A stretch of DNA of 60,000 nt from Takakia lepidozioides (taxonomy: Eukaryota; Streptophyta; Takakiopsida; Takakiales; Takakiaceae). The position numbers and the translations under genes are program-made. Below are positions 31,233 through 43,134 of the stretch, in pieces. Location: NCBI GenBank assembly GCA_030704615.1, contig CM060733.1, forward strand, positions 25,236,001 through 25,296,000, given 5' to 3'. Each line of letters starts with the position of its first letter. Position 1 is the stretch's first letter. The notes beneath the pieces are model-generated. The model saw nothing but the letters and a program-made list of their open reading frames with translations. It was not told where the DNA came from and did no database searches.

Positions 31233-34200
31233 ATGGCATCGCATAATTCATGTGACTGGCCTTCGCGTCAGTCATGGATACAGTTTTTTTTCACTGCATC
31301 ATGTGCCCAGCATGCACCTGCTTCACTTGTCCACATCCTCTTCCTGGTGCCAGTGTGCTGGATGTTCTATTCTCACATTCGCCTTGCCAGGATAGCAAAA
31401 GTGGAAAACCAGAATGGGGATTTGAGCCACGGCTACAAGCAAACCCACCTCAAAACATCGTTCGTATTTTGGATTACTCAAGGATTAACAGCAATAGTTG
31501 CCGCAGGTTATCTGGGCGTAGCTGTGTGGCAGCTACTTGTCAGCTCCCCAGAAGCCTACTTTTTCTTCGTAAGCAGTGTTGTGTGGGGTGTGTTCGCATC
31601 ATTACTTTCTTGTGAGAGGATACTTGGTGCCCCCTATCACTGGGTCAGTCTTCGGGCATGGTGGGTGGCCACATTTCTCCTCTCCTGTATTGCCCTCACT
31701 TCTACGGTTCTAAACATCAAGCGATGGAAACACCTCAGTCTGCAACAGCAGGTTGATGATGTTATGATCCTGGCAACGTTCCCTGTGGCATTGTTTCTCA
31801 TGGCAGTCTCATTCGTGGGGGTGACTGGCATCTCCATTCATGAACTTGAGAATGGCATGACAGAGCCGCTTTTACCGGATGTTGACCCCACAAAGGTTGT
31901 CTCTCCGTCCCCACAAACTCATTCTGTCCGTCTGTCTGTCTCTATGATATGGCCAACAACGTCCTATGAGTACATCCTATGGCCACAAGCAAAGAGTGTC
32001 TTGTGCTGTCTTGTGCTTTCTCTCTCTCTCTCTCTCTTGGGGGAGGCTTAGGGTGGGTTTCCACTGTCTGCAGATAGAAACTAGTAGGTTGGACAACCTG
32101 CAATGTGCGGACCACCAACGGGGAATTTGAAAGTGAAGAACGTTTGTCTGTCACTGTCCCCTCTACAATGAGATCTGTATGCATGAGGCGTTGACTCTTA
32201 GGCAATCCCTTGAACAAATGTTGTTTTTGGGCTGCTTGTCCAGGGCCCCTCTCTCTTTCTTGCTTCATGCTTCCTCATCCCATAAGCTCTTGGAGCTTTC
32301 CATCTACATTATTAAGTATCATTCATTTCTCTTTCTTTCTTCTACATCAAAAGCTTTCTATGCCAAATGAAGAGGACAGAAGAAGTGACAGTTTTTCCGC
32401 TTTCCTTCCTGCAAATTCCAACCAACTGAAGGATTTCATTGCAATCACTGCAGATGACGAGGGGCCCCAAAGTCACTGGCTATGCCACAGCAGGAATTTT
32501 GAGCAAAGCTACATTGTACTGGATGAACCCTGTTCTATCTGCTGGAATACAGCATCCATTGGAAGCAGATGACATACCAATAGTCGCACCCAATGACCGG
32601 GCTGAAGTGGTGTACGAGGCGTTGCAGATAAGATGGCAGCAACAGGCAGAACCCCGATCTGTACGACGCTCCTTAGTGGGCACTTTCTGGGTCCAATTTG
32701 CAGTCGTGGGCTTGTTTGCATTAGTAAGGGTGTTCGTGATGTATGCAGGGCCCTTACTCATTGAGCGATTCACAGATTTCACAGAAGGAAAGAGGGATTT
32801 TGAATATGAAGGCTTTGCACTCGTGGGCACTCTGTTGCTAGCAAAAGCCATCGAGGTTCTCTGCTCCCACCAGTACACTTTTCTGAGCCAAAAACTGGGA
32901 ATGCTGGTCCGATCATCCTTAATTGCCACTGTGTACCTAAAGGGCTTACGCCTGTCAAATGCAGGTCGCCAGAGTCACGGGATGGGTAAAATTGTTAGCT
33001 ATATGTCAACAGATGTGCAGCAGCTGGCGGACTCCATGTATCTTCTGCACAATGTGTGGGTTTTACCCCTTCAGGTCCTCGTTGCCATGGTTCTTCTCTA
33101 TAGTGCACTGGGTCCAGCCTCACTAGCAGGTTTCATAACTATGGCTCTTGTATTGTCCACCAGCTTGATTGTTGCTCGGAAGCAGCGGCAGTGTCAGCAG
33201 CAGGTAAGCATCTTTTTGGTTTGCGTAGTACTTGCAGTTTTGACAGGTGCAGTCTCAAATTTGAGATTGAGTGAAAGGTTTATCTTGTTCGATTTCTGCA
33301 TTAATCTACACAGATGCCTACTACTTCTATTGTTGCTGTAAATGGGCCAATTCCTCAGCTGTGGGACACAATTTTGTGAAACCCCATATAGTGCAAGGTC
33401 ATTCAGTCTCAACTTGATGGGTAAATAAGCTGACTCCATGTAAGCACATTTCCCCACCCACCCTGACCACTTCTGGAGTGCTTGGATTCTGTAGCTCATG
33501 CAGACTCGAGATGTGCGAATGAAGGCAATGAACGAACTGCTTAGCAATATGAAGGTCGTCAAGCTGCAAGCATGGGACCAACAGTTCGAGGAGAAAGTTG
33601 AGGGTATACGAGCTGTAGAAAAGGGCTGGGTTGCGACATTCATGTATGTGACATCGATGAACATTTTTACCCTCTGGCTGTCCCCAGTGGCAGCGGCGTT
33701 GGCAACCTTTGTTTTCTGTATAATTTTGGGACAGGATCTCAGCCCAGGAAAAGTTTTCACAGCTGTAGCCACCTACCGCATCCTACAAGAGCCAATGCGG
33801 CTGTTTCCACAGGCTCTCATGTCGTTATCCCAGGCTTTGGTGTCTCTCAACCGTCTGGACAAGTTCATGCAGAGTGATGAACTGCAAGGGGATGCAGTTG
33901 ATAGGCTTCCAGCTGGTGCTGCAGTTGCAGTTAGTGTGGAGGGTGGGTGCTTCAAGTGGGACCCAGAGGCGGAGCTTCCCAGTCTGAACAAGATTGATAT
34001 CCAGATTGAATGTGGCTCTTTTGTTGCAATTGTGGGGATGGTTGGGTCTGGAAAATCCAGCTTACTGGCAGCTCTACTCGGAGAGATCCCGAGAGTGGGA
34101 GGCAAGGTGTGTGAGCTTGTATTTGAAGTTTGCTTGTGACTATCTCGTCTAGTTTCTTCCTCTGTATAAGTTTGTTGTGATATCAGTCTGATCCCAAGTG

Positions 34201-37200
34201 TAATTCTGGAAGATGCACCAATGGCTCCCTGCTGCAGAGGTACTGTGGCGTGATAGGAGACCTTTATCCTTGAGTCACAGGAGAATGGGTGAGCCACCAC
34301 AGGTTGGCAAGTTAATGGGCTCTATCCCCAGTTATTTCCACTCTCACGGAATTACATCTCCTTTTTGGATTGCATAAGATGGTGACACTTGAACTCTCAC
34401 TTCTGCATCTAGCGATTATTCCTAAAGCTGTTTTGGCAGCACATTGTTTCCATTGAAGCCATTTTGGCCGTGTCTCTGGCACCAATGTTGTTCTATACCC
34501 AAGGTTTCACGTGACTTCAACCTTTGCTCTTTAATATCCCTCTGTAAGATGAAGGTCTATTGCTTTCATGCTGTAGATGGTGCCAGTATAGAGCAGAAGA
34601 AATTTGTACACAAAATTTATAATAGCTGCATCTTCAATCACAGCTCCTGAAGGCATCTGACATTACAGGTGAGAGTGAGTGGGAGCATTGCATATGTGCC
34701 ACAGTCAGCGTGGATTCAAAATGGGACAATCGAGGACAACATTCTCTTTGGAACACCCATGGACCAAACCAAATATCAGGAGACGCTACGCGTTTGCTGC
34801 TTGGTTCCAGATATTCAGCAAATGGAATATGGTGACAAGACAGAGATTGGAGAGCGGGGGATCAACCTTAGTGGTGGCCAGAAGCAACGCATCCAACTGG
34901 CCAGAGCCATCTACCAAGATGCTGATGTGTACCTCCTTGATGATGTATTTAGTGCTGTGGATGCACACACAGGCTCCGAGCTTTTTAAGGCACGTGATTA
35001 CTCACAAAACATGTGAAAACCTAGAGGGAGCACAAGTAGTTGCCTGAATGGCATATTTGACCAACAGAATTTCCCAAATGTGAGGGTGAGAGACGAAGAA
35101 TGCAAGTTTATTCAGTCTGATCAGTTGGGTGAGTTCTCCATGAGCCAGCAACAATGCCAATCTTCTGTGTATCCTCCCAAATTTCATAAGGTGTCTCTGC
35201 AGAGAGAAGAGAAGAAAAAATTGAGGAAGAGAGATGAAGGAAGAAAGGGAAAATGAAAGGAAATGGTACTTTATAACGTCCGCGGAAAGCTCATAGAGCT
35301 TCTGGGACAATATGGAAGAAAACATGAGAGAGGAAACAAAACCAGAGCCAAAAATAAATTGCTCGAGTGATTGTCTAAGGGTGAAGGCCTCGTGCAGGTA
35401 AGCTGCCAAGCATTTCTGATCCTAGTAGTGGAAGACTTCAGTGAGAGATTGGGGTTCCGCGGAATAGACAGTGGAATCTCCCGTGGATCTCGTAGTATAG
35501 AGGGCAATAGAAGAAGTGTTCTTCAGTTTCAATTTCCCGGTTGCGCCCTGTGCAAGCTGGACATAGGCGATCCTCCCGTTGCAGGTTTTCCCATCTGCCA
35601 CTCTCTATCCCAAGATTGTGGGAGCCCACCGGAACCGCCCCAATGCCCTCCGGAGGGAAGGATATAAAGAATTATTCTTTCTTTAGTTCTGGGCTAAATG
35701 TGAAAGATTTCTGATGACACAATGTCCTTTGCAGGAATGTGTGCTTGGGGCATTGCGTGGCAAGACAACTCTGTTGGTGACACATCAGGTCGACTTTCTC
35801 CACGGAGCAGATAATATTCTGGTAAGCTTGGCTGGGTCTTGTAATATGAAGCCAATTGTAAGGTTTGGCATCTAGAATACAGGTTTGAAAGGATATGCCC
35901 TTGACTGAGTGCCTCTTTGCATTGCAACCTATGTTTTCACTTGTACCCCTCAACTCTTGTGTATCATCATATTTTTCCAGTAAACGCTTTCTAGGCTCAT
36001 CTGTTCAAGTTGTGCTGTGATATAGCTTGGAAAGAAGACATGAATCTGACAAGGTATGTTGCTCAATAGTTCTGTTTGTTAGATGTAGTATAGGGAAACT
36101 TATGGTTACTTAATACTCTAAACCACCAGGCTGGAATTTGCTGGATCACCTAGATCTAGTGGAAGGATTGTGTGTAGGTCATCTGTCATCATGGATTAAC
36201 AGGTAACAATCAGTGGATCACAGGTGGTTCGGGATGGAGAGTTAGTGCAGTCAGGTAAGTACAATGAGCTACTAAGTGCTGGCATGGACTTTCGGGCGCT
36301 CGTTGATGCCAACAATGAGGCTTTGGACCGGATAGAAGTGAACGAGGCATCGAGTTCTGAGGAAGCTGACGTTTCCTTGCTGCCAGACTACACCCCTCCC
36401 TCACCATCCAGCACACCCCCAATAACGCTGTTAAGGGATGCAAGTCTGAATGGCCGCTCACTGGAAAGAAAAGTGAGTCGGAGTCAGAGCACAAAAAGCA
36501 AGGCTGCCTCACGGCTGATTCAACAAGAAGAGAGGGCAACAGGACGTGTCAGTTGGAAAGTGTATTGGGTGTATCTGACAAAGGTGTTTGGAGGTGCCCT
36601 GGTGGTGATCCTGCTTCTGATCCAGACATTTTGGCAGACATTGCAAATATTGAGTGATTATTGGTTGGCTTATGAGACATCTGACCCCAGCATCTTCAAT
36701 GCTCGCCGCTTTCTCACTGTATACGCAGGGCTAGCGTTGGGATGTGTAGTGTTAGTGTGCGCAAGATCTTTGATAGTGGCATTTGTTGGCATAATAACGG
36801 CCCAGAGCTTCTATCTTGGGATGTTGCACAGCATTATTCGGGCACCCATGTCCTTCTTTGACACGACACCCTTGGGACGCATTCTTAACAGGGTCAGTGA
36901 GTTTCTGTTGCTTTCTCTCTATATGTCAGCTCTTTTGAAAAATCTAGAGGTAGTAAATGGTTGGGACTTCCTGTCATGTTATTGTTGTTACTGGATTGCA
37001 GTGCCCTCCTGTAGGCATCAGTGTAAAGCTCACCAGATGCTGCTCCAGCACTCCATGTACCAGCAGTTCTGGGTTCCAGAACTGCGTCATTGCAGTGCCT
37101 ACCCCATCCATGTATCATGGGCACATTCATTAGCATCTTCTTTCTCTGCCAATCTACAGCTGCTTCCATTCTTCAAAGTTTCCAGAATAACTAACTCTTT

Positions 37201-40200
37201 GCCTCTTTGATGCTGGTTTCATGAACAGTCATTGTCAGACCAGAGCGCGCTGGATTTTTTAGTGCCTTTTTTCCTTGGCGTCGTGTTGAACTTGGGTTTT
37301 GGAGTACTGGGGATCTTGGTAGTAACAGTCCAGGTTACATGGCAAATTGTTGTAATCTACATTCCCCTCGGCTATGTCTACCTCAGGTACCAGGTGTGTA
37401 CATCTTTGTGGTTTTAGAGTATTGCGAGGACTTTGGTGATCGAAGAATTTTTTTCTTAGTTCACTCTGTTCTAAAAACTAGACCCTGTTTTGGTGCAAGA
37501 CAAACTACGGTTGGATGACATGGTTGAGTATTGTTTGATTGCACCTGTGAGAGCAACTCTTCAGCTGTGCACTATTAACGCAAAAACATCCTCCAGCAAA
37601 ATTTCTGTCACATTGAGTTGCAGGAATAGGGTCCTCTGGGAAGTATGGAAACTGACCAAGCTTGAGAAGTGAAATTGAGGTCACACTGGAGGAGTTAATA
37701 TAAGAGCAGAGACTTGAAAATTGGACTCCTCAGATACATCTTGGGGGCCACTGTACGATCAATTCCTTAGGCTTAAACACACACTTCTCAACCTCTTCCA
37801 TTCTGGTTTGCTGAGTTGTATTCATACGCCAACTCAAATTATCATGTTACCCAGGAAGGCTCAGTTTACGTGTGTAGATTTTTTCACATCTCTTTCTAAG
37901 TATATGTATTTTTGGCTTACAAAGGGAAACGGGTGTTTGCAGCATTATTTTATTTCATCATCAAGGGAGCTGACAAGGCTGGACTCAATAACCAAAGCCC
38001 CAATTATTGCCCACTTCTCTGAAACCATTGCAGGCATTATGACTATCCGTGCCTTTGAAAGGCAAGAACAATTTGCAGAGGTAGTCCAATTTCCACACCC
38101 TCGTTCAACATGGAACTTTGCGACCTCAGTTTCAAGCATCAGAAGGATATACTCAATCTGTGTCTTATAGTAAGGCATCATGTGAGGTTCCTGTGCATAA
38201 TGCATCTAGGATCTTGGTACATCGTATACAATTGTCCCCTACATGAATGCCATCTTTCTAGTAGTTTCCAACACTAATTGAAAATTTCTTCAGGTGAACG
38301 TCATCCGTGTAAATTCCAATGCCCGCATGACCTTCCACAACAACGGAGCCAATGAGTGGTTGGGGTTCCGCCTAGAGATGCTTGGTTCCATAGTACTCTG
38401 CACAATCGCACTTCTTCTGGTGACACTTCCGATGAATGTGATTCCGCCAGGTTAGCTTCACACAAATTTTGACACATTTCGTGTTTTTTCGCGTTTGATT
38501 GCTTATTTGCACCCATCAACAAATTCAGTTGTGGTTAAGGTGCCTGCAGAATGTCTGAAGGAAATTAGCTGATAATGTACAGGAATCTGCTAGGGTTTTC
38601 AGGATGCTATGTACAGCCTCGGGTCCCGTCAGACCAAAGGCTTTCTGGGTGCATTCAATCTCTTTGCTGTAAATCTTTCCTCAATCTTTTCTCCTCCTTC
38701 CCTACCACCTGATAATAAAGCATCATTTGCAGAGAAATTGTGGGAAACACACAGCTGCAATTGCTTGGTTTTGGCATGAATCTCCTTGAAGGATGGGACA
38801 TGCCTATCTATCTGAAAATTAACTGCTTCCTCACTGACTGTCTTTGCAGGGCTAGTGGGTCTCTCATTATCCTATGCGCTCGCATTAAATTCGAGCCTCT
38901 TTATTGCGGTCTATTTAGCCTGTCAAGTTGAGAATCAGATGGTGTCTGTGGAGCGCATTGGTCAGTATTCTAACATTTCAAGTGAAGCACCCACAGAGTT
39001 GAAGGGCAGCCTGCCTTCTCACAAGTGGCCTACGGATGGTTCTATTGAATTCCGCAACCTTAAGGTATGATCATTCTTCGCATTGAAACCATTATCCATA
39101 CATGTAAATGTGCCCAGTAAATGGCCTGCTTTCTGAGCTCTGCATTTGGATATTCCACAATTTGTAGGTCTATGCTTGGGATCCCTGCAACAGCAAGACA
39201 CGACGATATACATGGCTATAGCAGAGGGAAAAGGGAAAAAGCTGGAAGTCACGTGTCATTGATCTTGGCTGAAAAATCACTTATTTCCTGGGAGGGTAAG
39301 CAGGGTAAGACCATTAAGAAGAGAGAGGAGAGAAGATTTATTATTTCAGAAATTTGGCCGCAAGAATTGTGAGTGATCATGAGCAATAAACAAGCCTAAA
39401 TGGAGGTTGATTGTCTCTCATGCAGTTGCGTTATCGACCGAATACACCGCTAGTACTGAAAGGTATCACCTTGGCCATCCGGGGTGGAGAAAAGATTGGT
39501 GTGGTTGGACGAACGGGCAGTGGCAAGTCAACCTTGATTCAAGCTCTTTTCCGTTTGGTTGAAGCTGATGATGGTTGCATCCTCATTGATGGCGTTGACA
39601 TCTCCACACTCGGGCTCTTTGATTTGCGGTCAAGGCTCAGCATCATTCCTCAGGAACCAACCTTGTTTGATGGCACTGTGCGAAGTAATCTAGATCCATT
39701 GGGGGAGCATACTGATGCCCAGATCTGGCAGGTAAGTCTCGTCTGTTTGTAGATGTTAGTTCTCTGATTATCCCCTAACTTTTCATTCTGCACTGGTTAT
39801 CAGAGCCTGGAGAGATGCCAACTGGCAGATATAATATGGAAACAGGGTTGGATTATAAACTCCACTAACTTATTTATTCTGCATTTGTTATCAGAGCCTG
39901 GAGAGATGCCAACTGGCAGATATACTACGAGACAAGGAGGAGAAGCTTGAGACACCTGGTGAGTCTCACATTTCAAATTTTTTGCTGGTTGTGTGAGGAC
40001 ACCCACATTCAAGCAAGTCCTCTAGCCAGAAAATACTTGTGAATGTAGTTTGAATGTAGAGAATGATTCCGGGGCTGGTCGCGAATGCAGTGGAAGAGAA
40101 TGGTGAAAACTGGAGTGTGGGGCAGCGACAGCTATTTTGCCTGGGGCGTGCATTGCTGAAAAGACGTCAGATTCTAGTCCTGGATGAAGCTACTGCCTCT

Positions 40201-40880
40201 GTGGATGCACAAACTGATACTGTAATCCAGAAGACAATAGCTGACGAGTTCACTTCATGCACCATTATCACCATTGCCCACCGAATTCCCACAGTAATGG
40301 ACTGTGACAGGGTGCTGGTTCTGGAAGCAGGTCCGTCTTTTGTTGTGCATTTCTTGTTACCTGTACCGATGTGAATGCGCTGGGTTGAATGGATAAATTG
40401 AGAAACTCTGTGATGGCCATGGGTAAGTTCAAGACAACTAATGAGACAGACTAAAAACAGAAGATAAGAGAAGCCAGCGACAACAAAACTCTACTTCAAC
40501 ATTGAGAGATTCTTTAAAATGGAGAACTTTGGACATCTTTCCCACTTTCTCATGTAACAAGGGAGAAAGAGCAAGAGAATCCCAAAGAGATTGTGAATTG
40601 TGAATTGTAGATCTAGCTCAGACATTCGATGTTGCAGAAGGTTTTGCAGCCAGGGCTTTGTGAATCGTCCATTCTGCACGATCATTTGCCACTTTCAGCT
40701 CAATTCATTTGCGTTTTACTCTGCTAAGCCCTGTTTGTAATCCCTGCTATGTCATTGTTTTCACTTGTTGCAGGGCTGGTGAAGGAATTTGACAGTCCAT
40801 CCAGACTCTTGGACCATCCATCCTCCCTGTTTGCTTCACTTGTGCGCGAATACACGTCAAGGGCTGACGGTATTGAGTGA
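31233..40880 (+). CDS. ABC transporter subfamily C (MRP-type), 14 exons, apparently intact
   Basis: Predicted exons: 31233-31895, 32454-33203, 33504-34106, 34669-34989, 35735-35821, 36224-36892, 37229-37393, 37943-38080, 38294-38450, 38850-39064, 39426-39731, 39895-39958, 40091-40330, 40774-40880. They sum to 4485 bases, 1494 residues, the usual ABCC length, with no internal stop. Order: TMD0 with about five membrane segments (exon 1), TMD1, NBD1 (Walker [10 protein letters not shown], signature LSGGQKQR, Walker [19 protein letters not shown]), an acidic linker, TMD2 ([23 protein letters not shown]), NBD2 ([35 protein letters not shown]). Role: ATP-driven export of glutathione or other conjugates, usually at vacuole or plasma membrane; substrate unknown. 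Met at 31233 is the first in-frame ATG. Intron 4 has a GC donor; LINE pieces sit in introns 1 and 4. Confidence 0.95.
32165..32370 (+). mobile_element. Truncated LINE 3' UTR (copy 5), ABCC intron 1
   Basis: Same UTR as copy 4: GCATGAGGCGTTGACTC, CAATCCCTTGAACAAATG, CAGGGCCCCTCTCTCTTTC, CATAAGCTCTTGGAGCTTTC and a decayed tail TTAAGTATCATTCATTTC. Sense orientation relative to the gene. Confidence 0.75.
34990..34991 (+). other. GC splice donor of ABCC intron 4
   Basis: The exon ends TTTAAG and is followed by GCACGT. Only the GC donor keeps frame with the next exon, which starts [18 protein letters not shown]. The nearby GT (GCAC|GTGATT) would shift the frame. Confidence 0.7.
35235..35640 (-). 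mobile_element. Truncated LINE 3' end (copy 6), ABCC intron 4
   Basis: The minus strand encodes the ORF2 C-terminus: [15 protein letters not shown], then [16 protein letters not shown] (35600-35490), a knuckle typical of LINE 3' ends. The 3' UTR then runs left to CCGCGGACGTTATAAAGTAC and a TTTCCTTTCATTTTC tail at about 35235. It is the best preserved copy of this family's 3' end in the window and lies antisense to the gene. Confidence 0.8.
39779..39922 (+). repeat. Partial duplication of ABCC intron 11/exon 12 boundary
   Basis: The acceptor region and first about 30 bases of exon 12 (GTTATCAGAGCCTGGAGAG, then CCAACTGGCAGATATA) occur at about 39797-39833 and again at 39889-39922, period about 93. 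The second copy is followed by the family sequence ([11 protein letters not shown]) and is the real exon. The first runs into ATATGGAAACAGGG and has no family continuation. Confidence 0.9.
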
Positions 40881-41285
40881 CAGTTTCGTAGCGCACATAG
40901 CAAAGGAAAGCAACAAATGCTTTGCATGGAGGTGAAAAACCTTTGTGATTTACTAAGCCCCACTACACATTCGAGGAATGAGAAATGGAGGGATATTTTG
41001 ATTGAGAAATTTTACATGGTTATGACAGAATATTACCTACCACATTGTCAGCCAGTGCCAGTGCATTTAGCATGAGTGGTATTTTTGTGCAATGAGTGAA
41101 AGTTTTTAAGATAAATATTCCCAATTATAATCATGTGTCGAAATAGGATGATTCTAGTTATTTTATTCCATTCTATTGTCCCCTTTCAGTAAAATACGCC
41201 AAAGAAATTTGAAAATCAACACACATGCTGTGATAGGTCATACTGCGATTGCCAACGTAAACTATTCTATGAGATTGAAAAGCTG
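40881..41285. other. 3' flank of the ABCC gene
   Basis: No further gene is seen; the sequence presumably holds the 3' UTR and polyadenylation region. Confidence 0.4.
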
Positions 41286-41293
41286 GAATATAC

Positions 41294-42124
41294 CAGTGTT
41301 GGGCGGTTACCCGCCTGGGCCCCGGGTAACCGCCGGTTCCGGTTATGTGGAACCGGACCGGAACCGCACCCGCCTGTGCAGAACCGGAACCGGAACGGAA
41401 CCGCTCATTGGGGATTGTGTGGGAACCGGAACCGGCGGTTCCAGCTACGACCACATGTGTGGGAACCGGCGGTTCCAGCTCCAAAGCGGATCCGGTTCTT
41501 GGTTCTTGACCCCTTGGTGGGGCTGGTGGGCCCAGGGAAAAACTTATTTAATGCTCTTAAGCTCCTGAGATCCTGGGTTCAATGCTTGAAGGCCATGAGA
41601 TTCTATGTTGAATGCTTCAGCGCCATGAGATCTTGGGTTCAATCTCCAGCTCCATGATATCCTGGCTAAGTTCATTAATAAAATGTTTGAAGATGCCAAT
41701 ACTTGCCAGGTAGCTGAATAGTACTTTCAACCCATAAAATTTTACCCATTTTCTTCTACCAGTTTATCTAGAGTATTTTTGTTTGTTTTTTTGTGTTAGT
41801 GAAAACTAACAAAATCGTTGGATTTTAGTTCAAATATGTGAATACACTGCTATTTAATCTACCGGACTGATAAAATATTTTAAATCTAATTAAATTAAAC
41901 AAAAATATTTTTAAAATAGAACCGGAACCTAACCGGAACCGATGGTTTTTATCAGCAACTAACCGGTAACCGGAACCGCCCCCATGTTTAAAAGTTGGAT
42001 CCGGAACCGGACCGGAACCGGCTCAATAAAAAAAAACCAGAACCGGATCCGGAACCGTCTCTTGAAATAATTTTGGAACCGGAACCGAAGGTTCCTTCAC
42101 AAATGCAAGAACCGCCCAACACTG
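41294..42124. mobile_element. hAT-like non-autonomous element, family 1 (831 bp)
   Basis: It begins CAGTGTTGGGCGGTTA and ends AACCGCCCAACACTG, an inverted repeat of about 15 bases. The 8-bp target duplication GAATATAC flanks it at 41286-41293 and 42125-42132. The interior is packed with GGAACCGG-type motifs near both ends and A+T-rich in the middle; there is no transposase. The terminal repeat and 8-bp duplication are hallmarks of the hAT superfamily. Confidence 0.9.
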
Positions 42125-42163
42125 GAATATACTACCTGTCCAAGAGACTGAAATTGTATTTAC

Positions 42164-42470
42164 CAGTGTTGGTCTGGTGTTAGGTTTCTCACCTTGGTCC
42201 TGGTACCAGCCCAATGTCTATATAATGTTGGATGTATGTTTTTCCACATACTGGTATGAATATGAGTATCATGATGACAATACCAGCTGGTATGGAATAT
42301 CAATTCTGGTCATTCAAAAGCCATTTAACTTACAAGTTTATTAAAGATCAAGTGAAAGCGAATATTATATTATATTTTATTTATTTTATTTTATTTTATT
42401 TTTTGCACTAGAAGCTTTATTTATGTTTATTTTTGGTGGGGAAAAAAGTAAAATCCCTGAAAGTACCATG
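42164..42470 (+). mobile_element. hAT-like element, family 3, one end recognised
   Basis: CAGTGTTGGTCTGGT starts at 42164 after GTATTTAC. The following 150 bases repeat CTGGTAT/CTGGTAC motifs. The same terminus appears inverted at 57884. The right end was not found and the end coordinate is a guess; an ATTTT-rich microsatellite lies at 42373-42405. Confidence 0.5.
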
Positions 42471-42639
42471 AAGGCATACACACCGTAGACAGTGAAGGAC
42501 GAACCGACTTCCTATTGGAGAATTCCAAAAAATTAGGGCATTATGCCTAATGTAGTGAGTAGCTCACCCAAGGAGCTTCTAGCAAGCAGCAGTCTAAGAG
42601 CAGGTGTAGGTTTTGCCAGCAGAGGTAGAGTCCTAGCGA

Positions 42640-43134
42640 AGAAGTTGATGATGACTACTACTCTACTGCTATCGATCTGCTCTTGGAATATCAATGGAAC
42701 TTGAGTCTTGCAGCTGACTTGATGTGGCGCCAGTTAATGTCTCTGTCAAATTCGGGGGAGAGTGTGGATGGGTGTCCTGAGCCCCCCTCCAGGCGACTGG
42801 TGGGCTGGCAGCCCAGTTGCTATTATTTGGTGAAGTGGTAGTCAGATGTGCCCTTGCCTGCCCCAGGACGATCTGAAGCCTGCATGGCTGCTTGTTGAGG
42901 GTGTTTGTCCATTTCTGCACACAATTTCACCCATGCATTTCTAGCATCAATCTGCAAATCCCAGAATATGCGAGTTAATACTGCAGATAGTGACAGAGTT
43001 TCACCAGAGAGTGACCAGGAGCAACGTACTCTCCATAGTTGCCATAGTGTAGAAACCCGAAGGCTTTCAAAGACTGGGCAATCAATGGATTTCGATTCGG
43101 AAGAGGTGTCATAGTTTAAAAGTAATCTGAGTTG
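42640..43134 (-). mobile_element. Possible LINE ORF2 C-terminal remnant
   Basis: A minus frame contains LWQLWRVRCSWSLSG and DARNAWVKLC, which resembles the tail of plant L1 ORF2 after the zinc-binding RT region. It has the same orientation as the L1 LINE on the other side of the Gypsy nest (50857-57100) and may be its 3' part. No RT is present. Confidence 0.35.

Noticed and set aside
41300-42110. Protein-coding repeats rich in EPDRNR and TGTGGS
   Set aside because: These frames come from the GGAACCGG motif array of a hAT-like element, with similar open frames on both strands.
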